From Cornus controversa (lineage: Eukaryota; Streptophyta; Magnoliopsida; Cornales; Cornaceae), in NCBI GenBank assembly GCA_026545225.1, contig CM048846.1, positions 58,718,270 to 58,782,269 of the forward strand: a DNA stretch of 64,000 bases, read 5' to 3'. Positions 35,266 through 46,501 of the stretch are shown here, in pieces. Under the pieces are notes generated by a model. The model saw only the letters and a program-made list of their open reading frames with translations. It made no database searches and was not told where the DNA came from. A program made the position numbers and the translations under genes. Numbering within the stretch: the first letter of the stretch is position 1; every line of letters begins with the position of its first letter.

Positions 35266-37520
35266 TTTTTGTGCAAATACATCATTCAAATATGTTTAAG
35301 AGTTCCTAAAAAAATTAGAAAGAAATAAAAAAATAATTTGTTTTAATTGTGTGGAAACTACTTTAAAAGTGTGAAAAGTGAAAAAAAATGAGATTAAAAA
35401 ATGTGAATATAAATTTTTATGAATTTTTTGTGCAAAAACATATTTAATATATAGCTAAGAGTTCCTAAAAAAATTGGAAAGAAAAAAAATAAAAAATTTA
35501 TTTGTTTTAATTGTGTGGAAACTACTTTAAAAGTGTGGAAAGTGAAAAAAAAATGAGATTAAAAAATGTGAATATAAAATTTTATGAATTTTTTGTGCAA
35601 AAACATATTTAATATATAGCTAAGAGTTCCTAAAAAAATTGGAAAGAAAACACATAAAAAAGTATTTGTTTTTGGTGTGTGGAAAAGTATTTTGAATGTG
35701 TGAAAAAATATTTTAAATGTGTGGAAACTACTTTCAAAGTGTAGAAAATGGGGAAACAATTAGCCTAAAAAATTTGAATTTAAATTTTTATGATTTTTTT
35801 GTACAAATACATCCATTAAATATGTTTAAGAGTTCCTAAAAAAATTCAAAATAAAAGAATAAAATAAATTATTTGTTTTAAGTGCGTGAAACTACTTTAA
35901 AAGTGTGGAAAGTGAAAAAAAAATGAGATTAAAAAATGTGAATATAAATTTTTATGAATTTTTGTGCAAAAACATCTTTAATATATGGCTAAGAGTTCCT
36001 ATGAAAATTGGAAAGAAAACACATAAAAAAGTATTTGTTTTAGGGGTGTGGAAAAGTACTTTAAATGTGTGAAAAATTACTTTAAATGTGTGGAAACGAC
36101 TTTAAAAGTGTGGAAAGTGAGGAAACAATTAGTCCAAAAAATGTGAATTTAAATTTTTATAATTTTTTTGTGCAAATACGTCTTTTAAATTTGCTTAAAA
36201 GGTCCTAAAAAAATTCAAAATAAAAAAATTTATTTGTTTTAAGTGTGTGGAAAGTACTTCAAAAATATGGAAAGTGAAAAAAAATGAGATTAAAAAATGT
36301 TAATATATTTTTTTATAAATTGTTTGTGCAAAAACATCTTTCATATATGGCTAAGTGTTCCTAAAAAAATTGGAAATAAAGGACATAAAAAAGTATTTGG
36401 TTTAGGTGTGTGGAAAAGTACTTTAAATGTGTGGAAAACTACTTTAAATGTGTGGAAAGTAATTTAAAAGTGTGGAAAGTGAGAAAAAAATGAGCATAAA
36501 AAATGTGAATATAATTTTTTATGATTTCTTTGTGCAAATACAACCCTTAAATATGCCTAAGAGTTCTTAAAAAAATAGGAAAGAAAAAAATAAAAAAGTA
36601 TTTGTTCTAAGTGAGTGGAAAGTATTTTAAAAGTGGGGAAAGTGAAAAAAAATTGAGATTAAAAAATGTGAATACAAATTTTGATGAATTTTTTGTGCAA
36701 AAACATATTTCATATATGGCTAAGAGTTCCTAAAAAAATTGGAAAGAAAACACATAAAAAAGTATTTATTTTAGGTGTGTGGAAAAGTACTTTAAATGTG
36801 TGGAAAACTACTATAAATGTATGGAAAGTACTTTAAAAGTGTGGAAAGTGAGAAAAAAATGTGCATAAAAATGTGAATATAATTTTTTATGATTTTTTTG
36901 TGCAAATACAACCCTTAAATATGCCTAAGAGTTCTTAAAAAAATAGGAAAGAAAAAAATAAAAAAAGTATTTGTTCTAAGTGTGTGGAATGTACTTTAAA
37001 AGTGGGGTAAGTGAAAAATATTGAGATTAAAAAATGTGAATATAAATTTTTAAGAATTTTTTGTGCAAAATTATTTTTAATATATGGTTTAGAGTTCCTA
37101 AAAAAATTGGAAAGAGAAAACATAAGAAGGTATTTGTTTTAGGTGTGTGGAAAAGTACTTTAAATGTGTGAAAAATTACTTTAAATGTGTGGAAAGTACT
37201 TTAAAAGTGTGAAAAGTGAGAAAAAAATGAGCATAAAAAATGTGAATATAATTTTTTTATGATTTTTTTGTACATTTCTACCTATTTAAAGTATTTTTTC
37301 ACACACTTGCAATAATTTCCATCCACTGAAAATAAATAATTTTCTATTTTTTTTCTAATTTTTTAGAAACATTTAAGCTCAATTTTTTTTTTATAAACAT
37401 TTAAAAAAAAATTACAATGTATATGTTTTAAGTGTGTGAAGAAAACATTTTAATTGCGTGTAAAATGAATTTAAAGTTATGAAAATTCCTTTTTAAGTGT
37501 GTAGACTTGAATTGAAAAAA
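35266..37520. repeat. right arm tandem array of the foldback element (inverted)
   Basis: Reverse-complement version of the left array, with TAAGAGTTCCTAAAAAAATT near 35290, 35455, 35625, 35830, 35990, 36345, 36550, 36720 and 36925. It is shorter than the left arm, so the arms differ in copy number. The turn point lies near 35265. Confidence 0.85.
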
Positions 37521-37756
37521 TAATAATTTTTTTTGTCTTAAGTTAAAATATAGCCTAAGTTATACTTAAATTGAAGCTCTTGAAATATTCTATTTAACAA
37601 AATTAGTTTCATCAAAAAATATTATTTGTAGTAAAAGTTATGAACTTTTAAGTGAAAAAGAAAAAAATGAAAATCATGTATATATATATACACACACAGG
37701 TACGAATATATAACTTTAGCAAACTGAGACATAAATATATATTAATATAATATAAA

Positions 37757-38158
37757 GGGAAATGCTAAACGTCATGAAATTTTATCATGAATTGCCTTCA
37801 TGAATGATGTGGCAAGTGATAATACCATTGACAATCCGTGTATGGGGGGAATCCCACCAATACTAAAGAGAAATGCTAAACATCATGAAATTATTTCATG
37901 AAGTTGTATCATGAATGATGTGGCAGGTAACGTGGAGAGTTAGTATTGGTGGGATTCAGTGATAATATCATGGGGCTATGTGTATGGGGGAATCCCACCA
38001 ATAATAACTTTCCACGTTACCTACCACATCATTCATGATACAAATTTATGAAATAATTTCATGACATGTAGCATTGCTCAATACTAAATCACCATTTAAT
38101 TGCCACATCATTCAAGATAAAAATTCATGAAATATTTTCATGACGTGTAGCATTGCTC
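37757..38158. mobile_element. Mutator-like MITE (outer, 181 bp without insertion)
   Basis: Perfect 9 bp target duplication TAATATAAA at 37748-37756 and 38159-38167. The left end is GGGAAATGCTAAACGTCATG; the right end read inward is GAGCAATGCTACACGTCATG. Interrupted at 37868 by a relative; 181 bp remain after subtracting the 212 bp insert and its 9 bp duplication. Confidence 0.93.
37868..38079. mobile_element. Mutator-like MITE (nested, 212 bp)
   Basis: Perfect 9 bp target duplication AATACTAAA (37859-37867, 38080-38088). The ends GAGAAATGCTAAACATCATG and GAGCAATGCTACATGTCATG are related to the outer MITE. Its internal arms (GGTAACGTGGA, GAATGATGTGGCA) are largely complementary. Confidence 0.93.
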
Positions 38159-38354
38159 TAATATAAAAGAAGGATAACCGAAGCAAAAGAAGCCAAACGG
38201 AAGCTGTCTAGTTTTTTTTTTTAAACTATACCAAACGCGGTCGTTTCCTCTACCGCACGGGTACAGCACGACCCGTTACTGCAGAGGATCCCAGTCCCTC
38301 ATTTTGGTTGACGCACTTATTTCCAAGACTTGTGAAGCTTCCAGTCAACCCACT

Positions 38355-38384
38355 CTTGGTCTTGGTCTTGGTCTTGGTCTTGGT
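38355..38384. repeat. (CTTGGT)5 microsatellite in the NLR leader
   Basis: Five perfect hexamers about 100 bases upstream of the NLR start codon. Confidence 0.9.
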
Positions 38385-41300
38385 TTGAATTTCCAAAACC
38401 CATTTTGATCATCATACTGCTCAATCTTTCACAGACCCATTTTGATCTCTTCCTTTGATTGCTTTCGTTTCCCAAACTATCGATGGAGGTTGCGGGGATC
38501 TTTCTGGGGCCGATCATTGAGGTGCTGTTTGACAAGTTGGTCTCTTCGGCGGTGTCAAACTATGCCCGTCGAGAAGGAATTGATGGTCAGTTGAAGAAGC
38601 TGGAGGAAATGTTGCCAGCTATTCGTGCCGTTCTCGCTGACGCGGAGGAGAAGCAAATGACAAATGAGGGAGTCAAATTGTGGATGGAGGCTCTCAACGA
38701 CTTGGCTCACGATTTGGATGATTTGCTGGACGAGTTTGCTACTGAATCTTTGCGACGCCAGCTGATCATGCCAGAATCATCACAAGCTAGCAGCAGTACT
38801 AGTACTAGTAGTAAGGTACGGAAACTCATCCCAACTTGTTGCACTTGCTTCACTCCTCCTCCTTGTGCTGTTAAGCTTGATCACAGTATGATGTCCAAGG
38901 TAGAGGAAATCACCACCAGGTTTGAAAACATTGAAACCCGAAAGAATAGCCTGGATCTGATAGCGAATGTTGGAGGGATTGGGTCCAACACCGTAAGAGA
39001 AAAACGGGAAACGAGCTCTTTGGTAGAAAAATCTGATGTTTATGGCAGGGCACAAGATAAAGAGGCTATAATTGAGGAGTTGTTGAGGGATGAAGTTAGT
39101 GTTCACAAGTTCTCTGTCATTCCCATTGTGGGCATGGGAGGTATTGGTAAGACAACTCTCGCTCAGCTCGTCTATAATGATGAACGTCTAGAGGGTCATT
39201 TTGATTCCAAGCTATGGGTTTGTGTCTCTGATGATTTTCATGCATATGTTCCTAGAGTGACCAAAGCAATTCTTGACGAGGTCACTAGACAAACTCAGGA
39301 CTCCACAATGTCTTTAGATATGCTTCAACAGAAATTAAAGGAGAACTTGTCTGGGAAGAAATTTCTTCTTGTGTTGGATGATGTTTGGAACAACAAGTAT
39401 GGAGACTGGGAGCTCCTAAAACGTCCTTTTATGGTTGGGGCATCTGGCAGCAAAATTATTGTCACCACTCGCAATAAAACTATTGCATCAATCATGACTC
39501 TGCAGTCTCCAACTTACTTTCTGAAAGAGCTGTCAAAAGATGAATGCCTATCTTTATTTGCTCATCATGCACTCGAGAGAGAGAACTTTGATGAACATCC
39601 AAATCTCAAAGAAATTGGTGAGCAAATAGTGAATAAATGTAATGGCTTGCCTTTGGCGGTAAAAACACTTGCTGGCCTCTTGCGCACTGAACGACACCAA
39701 AGTGGGTGGGTAGACATATTGAATAGCAAGATATGGGATTTACCCAAAGAAAGTGATATTCTTCCGGCTCTAAGATTGAGCTATCATCATCTCCCATCTC
39801 ATTTGAAACAATGATTTGCCTACTGTGCAACATTTCCAAATGACTATGAATTCGACAAAGATGAGCTAGTTCTGTTGTGGATGGGGGTAGGTCTTTTGCA
39901 GCCATCAAAAGAAAAGAATCAAATGGAATATTTTGGCTATAAATATTTTGATGATCTATTATCAAGGTCATTTTTCCAACAATCAGCTAGTAGTAAATCA
40001 CGGTTTGTGATGCATGACCTTCTAAATGATCTTGCTCAACATGTTGCTGGAGAAATATGCTTTAGGCTGGATAAGTTGGAGTGTAATGAGCAATTTGAAA
40101 TTCCTAAACGAGCTCGGCACTTGTCGTTTATTCGTCAAAAATTTGAAGTCACTCAAAAGTTTAGGCCTATATGTAAAGTTCAACATTTGCGAACTTTATT
40201 ACCATTACAAGTTCAGATATATGATGAGCTGCTTGATTTTAATTACTTAGCAAACAAGGTTTTGTTTGATTTATTGCCAAATTTACCATGCCTAAGGGTG
40301 CTATCTTTGTCATGTTATTCCATAACTGAACTACCAAACTCGATTGGTGATTTGAAGCATCTAAGGTATCTTAATTTATTAGGTACTTCAATTAGTCAGT
40401 TATCCGAATCAGTGACTACTCTCTACAATTTACAAACACTATTACTGCGCAATTGCAAATCTCTTTGTATGTTGCCCTCAAACATTGAGAATTTAATTAA
40501 CCTACGCCATCTTGATATCACTGATACTGTGCAATTACGAGAGATGTCATCGAGGATTGGTAGGCTGATGAATTTGCAAACACTGCAGAAATTTGTTGTG
40601 GGCAAAAAGAATGGGGCTAGACTGAAAGAGTTGGGGAATCTGAGCCTTTTACGGGGAAGTATTTCAATTCAAGAGTTGCAAAACATAACAGATGTCCGAG
40701 ATGCAAATGAGGCAAATTTAAGGGCTAAGGAGTGCCTTAATGAAGTAGAGTTGACATGGTGTAGTGAGTTCAACAATTTTCGAAATGAGAACCTTGAATT
40801 AGATGTGCTTGACAAGCTACAACCTCACATAAACTTGGAAAGGTTGAAAGTTAAGTTCTACGGTGGCACAAAATTTTCAAGATGGATAGGCGATCCATCA
40901 TTTTTTGAAATGGTGAACTTGAGTCTTGTAGGCTGTAGAAAATGCAGATCTTTACCACCACTTGGGCAACTACCTAAGCTGAAAGAGCTATGGATTGAAG
41001 GCATGCATGAAGTACAGAATTTGAGAGATGAGTTCTACGGAGATGGTTGTTCTTCAAGAGTTCCTTTTCTGTCACTAGAGACCCTGATATTTGAGAACAT
41101 GCCGGCATGGGAAGAATGGACTTCATCTATTTCTAGTGGTGTTGAAGAATCAGGAAGACAATTCCCTTGCCTCCGTGAGCTCACTGTACGTTGTTGTCCC
41201 AAGTTGATTAAGGTTTCACTGTTAAGGCTTCCCTCTCTTCACAAATTGCAAATGCAAGAGTGTCAGGAGGTGGTGCTAAAAAGTATTATTGATGTGACCT

Positions 41301-41844
41301 CACTTATAACTAGCTTGGAAGTTGAGAATATTATAGGACTATCTCAGCTAGAGGAAGCATTGGTGCAATCCTTGGTAGAACTTGAAAGTTTTGTCATTAA
41401 GAAATGCAATCAGCTGGTGAGTTTGTGGAAAAATGGGGTGGCTTGCATGAATCTTCTTCAGAAATTGGAAATAAGAAATTGTGTGAATCTTGAGAAGTTG
41501 TCAAATGAGGTCAAGTGTCTCAGATCTTTGGAGATTGATGGGTGTTCAAAACTTGTGTGCTTTCCGAAGACGAAGGCAGGTGTGCCGCACACGCTCAGAA
41601 GACTTGAGATAAAGAATTGTAATGCATTGGAGTCCTTGCCTGAAGGCATCTCTGGTGTTGAACACTTGAAGATCTGTTATTGTCCATCATTGAGGTCCTG
41701 GCCCACCAAAAATATGTTACCCACCACTCTTAAGTTTCTCCAGATTTATTGTTGCGAGAATTTAGAGTTGGTTTCGGAGACAATGAGGATGGCACAGCAG
41801 CAGGAGGAGGAGGAGTTACGAGAATTTAGTAACATTAATATTAC

Positions 41845-42025
41845 GAGCAATGCTACACGTCATGAAAATATTTCATGAATTTTTATCTTGAATGATGTGG
41901 CAATTAAATGGTGAGTTAGTATTGGTGGGATTCCCCCCATACACGAAATTCCAATGGTATTATCACTTGTCACATCATTCATGATGGCAATTCATGATAA
42001 AATTTCATGACGTTTAGCATTTCCC
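41845..42025. mobile_element. Mutator-like MITE inserted in the NLR LRR region
   Basis: 181 bp, exactly the length of the outer MITE at 37757-38158, in opposite orientation to it. Ends are GAGCAATGCTACACGTCATG and, read inward from the right, GGGAAATGCTAAACGTCATG. Target duplication TAATATTAC / TAATATTAT (41836-41844, 42026-42034), with one mismatch. The 190 bp added shifts the LRR frame by one base. Confidence 0.93.
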
Positions 42026-42174
42026 TAATATTATGATGTCATCAGTTGAAAATTTAAAGATTGACAATTGGCCAAACATTGGAAAGTTACTTGGCTGCGT
42101 AAATAATTTCTCAAGCCTTCGTGTTTTGTCGATAATTAATTGTGATAGTGTGGAGTCCTTGTCCTTCCCAGTGA

Positions 42175-42202
42175 GAGAAAGAGAAAGAGAAAGAGAAAGA
42201 GG
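42175..42202 (+). repeat. coding (GAGAAA)n expansion in the NLR
   Basis: Four to five hexamers encode a run of alternating R and E inside an LRR. This is a microsatellite expansion not expected in the repeat consensus. Confidence 0.8.
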
Positions 42203-42324
42203 CTTATTACCCAACCTCATATCACTTGAAGTCTCTGATTGCGTGAATCTGAGATCCTTGGTTACGACCAACCACATTATTCAAAACTTGGAATCCATAT
42301 ATATAGATGGATGTCCAGGTCTGG

Positions 42325-42497
42325 AGTCCTTTGGCTTGTCCACCCCCAACCTCAGAAGTCTTTCCATATGGAGATGCACAAAGCTGAATTGGTTGCCATA
42401 TGATGAGATTCAAAGCCTCAGAAGTCCTTTGGCTTGTCCACCCCCAACCTCAGAAGTTAAAATTCGTGAAATAAAATTGTGACATTTAGTATTTCTC
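42325..42497. repeat. 35 bp duplication plus truncated MITE in the NLR
   Basis: Bases 42325-42359 recur exactly at 42423-42457 (AGTCCTTTGGCTTGTCCACC...CAGAAGT). The second copy is followed at 42458-42497 by AAATTCGTGAAATAAAATTG and TTTAGTATTTCTC, resembling the right end of the MITE family above. An (AT)n run follows at 42498-42520, then LRR coding resumes. Confidence 0.75.
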
Positions 42498-43003
42498 TAT
42501 ATATATATATATATATATATGATTGTTCATGTCTTGTGTCCTTTCCTCAAGCCAATTTTCATTTTCCTCCCAACCTTAGTCACCTTGGTATCCGTAAATT
42601 GGGGAAACTGAAGCCCTTGTCAGAGTGGGGTCTGCACAGACTCACCTCTCTTCGATCATTCACAATTGAAGGTGGATATCCAGAGTTGGTCTCCTTTCCT
42701 CCTCCTCCTCCTTCTGAGGAGTACTGTCTTCTTCCTACAACTCTAACTGGATTAGACATAGTAGATCTCCCGAATCTGAAATCCATATCATCCAAAGGTG
42801 GCTTCCACAATCTCACCTCTCTTCAACAGCTATGGATTTCGAACTGCCCTAATCTTGAATCCTTACCAAAGGAAGGCCTGCCTGCCACGCTTCAAAGACT
42901 TGTAATCAGGGGATGTCCACTTATTGAAAAACGGTGCTCCGAGGAAAATAAAGGTGACTACTGGCCCAACATTGCCCACATCCCCTGCGTCAGAAGAGTC
43001 TAA

Positions 43004-44475
43004 CATTAAAGTTTCGAATGAAGGCATGTTGTATTTTCTTGAATGAGGTAAGCTAAGCTCATCTACTAGAGTCTCTCTCTTTGCCTCTCATTTTAATAGT
43101 TCATCACCACATCATGCACCCAATTTCCTGCCCTCTCAATATACCTGCAGCATCAATTCAAATATATATATATATATATACCAAAATGCATTTTCTCCTA
43201 CCCCTTTTCAGTATCTTCCCTTTTAAGATTTGATTTGACTTGGTTCACTCCATTGCAGCAAGCATAATATTAATGGTCCTCCCTCAATTTTACATTTATG
43301 GAGTGCATGCATGCGTTGGAGCAATTAGTTCACACTTCCCCAACTGAGGTGATTAGTTCTGATACTTGTCTCTTTAATTTTGTTCATTGCGTCCTCCTTC
43401 ACAACTTGTTTTTTCTTCTTTTTTTTCATTTTTAAGGACAGTTCATTTTTTGTGCAAACACTAAAAATCTACAGTACGTGATTCAATATGACTTGTTTTC
43501 CCCTTTTCTTCCTTGATTCATATAAAAAACTGTACATGTATATATATTAAAAATATATTGCATCCAGCCCGTGACTGAAACATTAAAAAACTTTTTCATG
43601 TTCCAAAATAGTTGGAAATATTGCTGGCCGGAGTGAGTTTCAGTTGGCCAACTCCTTGTGTATATATTGCTGGCCGGAGTGAGTCATTTATCAACTTTTA
43701 ATAACTTAAATATATAATACACCTTTAAATTTCAATCTTTTCTTTTTCCCTTTTTCGGTAGGTTGCACGCAGAGAGGAATGATACTTGCAGGATCACCAT
43801 GCATGCAGCAGCTGCTGTAGAGAGAAATGATACTTGTAGGATCACCATGCACCTACTTGCTCATCTTTTTTCTTTTTTTGTGTGTGTTTATACAATTGTT
43901 TATACAATTATATCATTCAAGAAAAAACTAAAAAAATAAAAATAAAAAAAAGAATATATAATTAAACAATGTGATTACGTGTGGAGTAGGGAATTTGAAA
44001 TATTAGAATGCTGCCACTATGCCATCTACTAATCACTGAGTTTATTGCCCATTATAGGGGAATAATCTAAAATCAACCATCTACTAGTCACTGAGTTTTA
44101 GGCAACTTAACACTTATTTATATACCTAACAAAGTGTACTAATCATGGTAACATTAACTTTGAATGTGATATCATAAATTTTGTGGATCCGGTAGAACAA
44201 AATTTTTGATTAGTCATTGAAAATATGTCCAAAGTCATTTAAAAAAGATCAAGACCGTCGAGATCTTTCAACGGTGTAAATTTGTATTTCATTGCTTACC
44301 AAAGAAAAAAGATTATGACTTAATTTGTATTTGAACTAGTCGGAGTAATTTTTATGTGAGTGGAGTGGTAGTCCCATTGCATGATATTACGGAGTCACCG
44401 TCTACAACATCATTCACATAAACCTTTTTTGAATCAATTGAAATCGAAATTCAAATTATGTATCACTAGGAGGAG
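43004..44475. other. region downstream of the NLR
   Basis: 3' flank without a recognised gene. It contains an (AT)n run near 43161-43180, a direct repeat of TTGCTGGCCGGAGTGAGT (43622 and 43668), and a 48 bp tandem duplication at 43772-43852 (GATACTTGCAGGATCACCAT). Confidence 0.5.
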
Positions 44476-44640
44476 AAAGTATACAATACTACGGGGATAC
44501 TGATGATGTGGTATCTCTAGAAAGTATAAGTCTTCCATTTATCCTTAATTTTAGTGAAATTAATAATTTTCAAAAGAGATGAAGGGCTTACACCTGTCGG
44601 GGATGCCACATCATCAATACTCCTATGGTATTATATACTT
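44476..44640. mobile_element. MITE-like palindromic element, about 165 bp
   Basis: The left arm AAGTATACAATACTACGGGG, continuing into TGATGATGTGGTATC, is matched in inverted orientation by 44600-44640 (GATGCCACATCATCAATACT, ATTATATACTT). It directly abuts the Harbinger-type MITE at 44642. Its own target duplication is not clear. Confidence 0.6.
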
Positions 44641-44641
44641 A

Positions 44642-44851
44642 GGCCCTGTTTGGCAGAGCTTTTGCTTCGGCTTTTACGTAGAAGAAAAAGAGAAGCAGAA
44701 GCTAAATCAGAAAGCTGCACCCCCAGCTTCCTTTAAACGCTCTTTTTGGACTTCGAAGCTCTTCCGCCTTGCCAATCCAAACACTCTCCAAAACGGCTTT
44801 TGAGCTTAAAAAGCCGAAAGCCGCTTTTCAAAAGCCAATCCAAACAGGGCC
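44642..44851. mobile_element. Tourist/Harbinger MITE, copy 1 (210 bp)
   Basis: Ends GGCCCTGTTTGGCAGAGCTT and, read inward from the right, GGCCCTGTTTGGATTGGCTT; flanked by TTA at 44639-44641 and 44852-44854. Short open frames across it are artefacts of its sequence. Confidence 0.9.
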
Positions 44852-44854
44852 TTA

Positions 44855-45066
44855 GGCCCTGTTTGGCAGAGCTTTTGCTTCTGATTTTACGTAGAAGAAA
44901 AAGAGAAGCAGAAACCAAATCAGGAAGCTGGTACCTTCCAACTTCCTTTAAACGCTCTTTTTGAACTCCGAATCTCTTCCGCCTTACCAATCCAAACACT
45001 CTCCAAAACAGTTTTTGAACTTGAAAAGTCGAAAGTCGCTTTTCAAAAATCAATCCAAACAGAGCC
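44855..45066. mobile_element. Tourist/Harbinger MITE, copy 2 (212 bp)
   Basis: Second copy in the same orientation, sharing one TTA with copy 1; right TTA at 45067-45069. Copies 1 and 2 share TTTTACGTAGAAGAAAAAGA and AAACGCTCTTTTTG but differ at many positions, so this is not a very recent duplication. Confidence 0.9.
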
Positions 45067-45069
45067 TTA

Positions 45070-45946
45070 GTGAATTGAAAAAAGAATTATGGGTGTGTTG
45101 GACTGTGATCCAATTCCGCGCAGCGGAATATTTCGTATGTGATTGAAGGAGGTTATACGGCAAACAGCTTGGAACAATTCCATGGAACGGATGCAACAAA
45201 ACCTAAAACTAATGGGAATGCAAACTTAGGTGGGTCAATATAATGAAAGGGACAATATAGGTAATTGGGCCTGAACTCGATATTGGGTCCCAATAAGGCC
45301 CAACAGCTAGATGAGCTAAGATGAGCTACGCATCAGTTTCTTTCTTTTTTTTTTACTTCTATAATATATTTATTTTATTACATTAGTTATTTAGCATAAA
45401 TCATCAATAAAAAAAGTTAGATATGCTCAGAGTTGGATCTTCCAACAACTTAACTTTATATAATGCCCTTTTAGATTTAAAAATTAATAACAATTTCTAG
45501 TAATTTTTTTAATCATTTATGTATTAAAATCTTTATATTTTGTTGATGGATTTTGAAATTTAGTCTGGCAACGAAATAAAACTCTTTTTGTAACCCACAA
45601 TTAAACATGGATCAAATTTCAATAATTTGGATATGAATTAGATTATTCAATTCAATAATCCGATCAGAATCCAATATTTCATTAGCTAAACAAATCGAAT
45701 ATAGATTATGGTCTACTCAATTTGATAATAATCCAATCCAATCCGATATAATATAATATATAATATACTGTAAATATATTATCTAATGATATAATATATA
45801 ATATTTACATCTTATTAAAATATTTTTATCATTATTTTTTTCTTCTTCCCTATATGTTTTATCTCTCTGTATTATTATTTTCTTTAATAAAAAAAGTCAA
45901 ATACTTATTTTTTTTGTTTATTTTTTATTTTGAAAAATGTCACACC
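45070..45946. other. AT-rich intergenic DNA
   Basis: No gene is recognised. It is strongly AT-rich, with phrases of AATCCAATCC and TATAATATATAAT near 45730-45800. Confidence 0.4.
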
Positions 45947-46440
45947 CCTAATTTTTGAAACGTGATAAAATAAAATAAAATTAAAATTAAATAAAATAGA
46001 CATATTAATTAATTAAAACTTTAATCAATAAAATATTATCTTACACCCCACAATCAAAGTATTTCTTTCCGATTACAAAAGATATTATAAAAAATAAAAT
46101 AAAAAACCTCCTTTTAAACCCTTTATGATAAAATACGCTCTCAAGTAAACTCTGATAAATTATTCGTTACTCCAGACTTCAGCTAGACGGCCCAGACCTG
46201 AAATGTTTTTAGAGTGAGCACAACAACCGTCCAGTAAGAAAAACAACTCAACTTCCATATATACATGAAACATCATATAAAAGAATACATAACTTAAATA
46301 TACATAAATTTATGCATAAATAAAATAATAACGAAAAAATAACTACTACTACAAAATGCAGCCACCATTCAAGCTTTTAGCATAAAGTCAAGTCCGAGCA
46401 TATTCAGTAAACCATTATAACCTCATCATATATGTCATAC
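45947..46440 (-). mobile_element. gypsy-type LTR fragment (TGTCACACCCC terminus)
   Basis: Starts TGTCACACCCCTAATTTTTG, a typical inverted terminus of plant chromovirus LTRs, and continues with AGTGAGCACAACAACCGTCC, a phrase of the kind seen in such LTRs. The right boundary is not visible and no coding region is attached. Confidence 0.5.
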
Positions 46441-46501
46441 AAATAATTGTTCACTCTATTGTACAATCTTTTCACCATTTTATGTTATGTTGTTTTGTGC
46501 A

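Larger units (their letters stand above)
31898..38297. mobile_element. 6.4 kb foldback element with Mutator-type ends
   Basis: Flanked by a perfect 9 bp target duplication CTCATTTTG (31889-31897 and 38298-38306). The ends are long inverted repeats: GGACCAGGATCCTCTGCCGT on the left, and GGACTGGGATCCTCTGCAGT read inward from the right. Both share TACCCGTGCGGTAGAGGAAA. A second conserved pair is 32194-32320 against 37535-37650. Between them each arm is an array of roughly 165-210 bp units with AGGAACTCTTA, TTTTTGCACAAAAAA and CACACATTTAAAGTACTTTT. Units read in one direction from 32330 to about 35265 and as reverse complement from there to about 37500. No transposase was found, so it depends on another element. 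A nine-base duplication fits the Mutator superfamily. Confidence 0.88.
38483..43003 (+). pseudogene. CC-NB-LRR resistance protein homologue, interrupted
   Basis: Encodes an RPP13-like-1-type NLR, an intracellular immune receptor class. The start is ATG at 38483 (MEVAGIFLGPIIEVL). Rx-type coiled coil about residues 1-150 (LNDLAHDLDDLLDEF); P-loop GMGGIGKTTLA near residue 217; kinase-2 LLVLDDVW near 296; RNBS-B GSKIIVTTRN near 328; GLPLA near 389. Codon 444 is TGA (39812-39814) in the RNBS-D motif, between HLPSHLKQ and FAYC, where a cysteine codon is expected: a one-base nonsense change. The frame then stays open through MHD (MHDLLNDLAQ near 509) and many LRRs to 41844. A MITE interrupts at 41845-42025; LRRs resume at 42035-42422 in a shifted frame, then a duplication and a MITE remnant intervene before the last LRRs (42523-43003, stop TAA). 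No intron is needed. A 443-residue CC-NB protein could still be made. Confidence 0.93.

Noticed and set aside
35559..35759. Phe/His-rich open frames in the foldback arms (also 36935-37123)
   Set aside because: They follow the tandem units and change frame between units; no start context or homology.
44554..45146. Several overlapping frames on both strands
   Set aside because: They lie across the two Tourist MITEs and repeat with them, so they are not genes.
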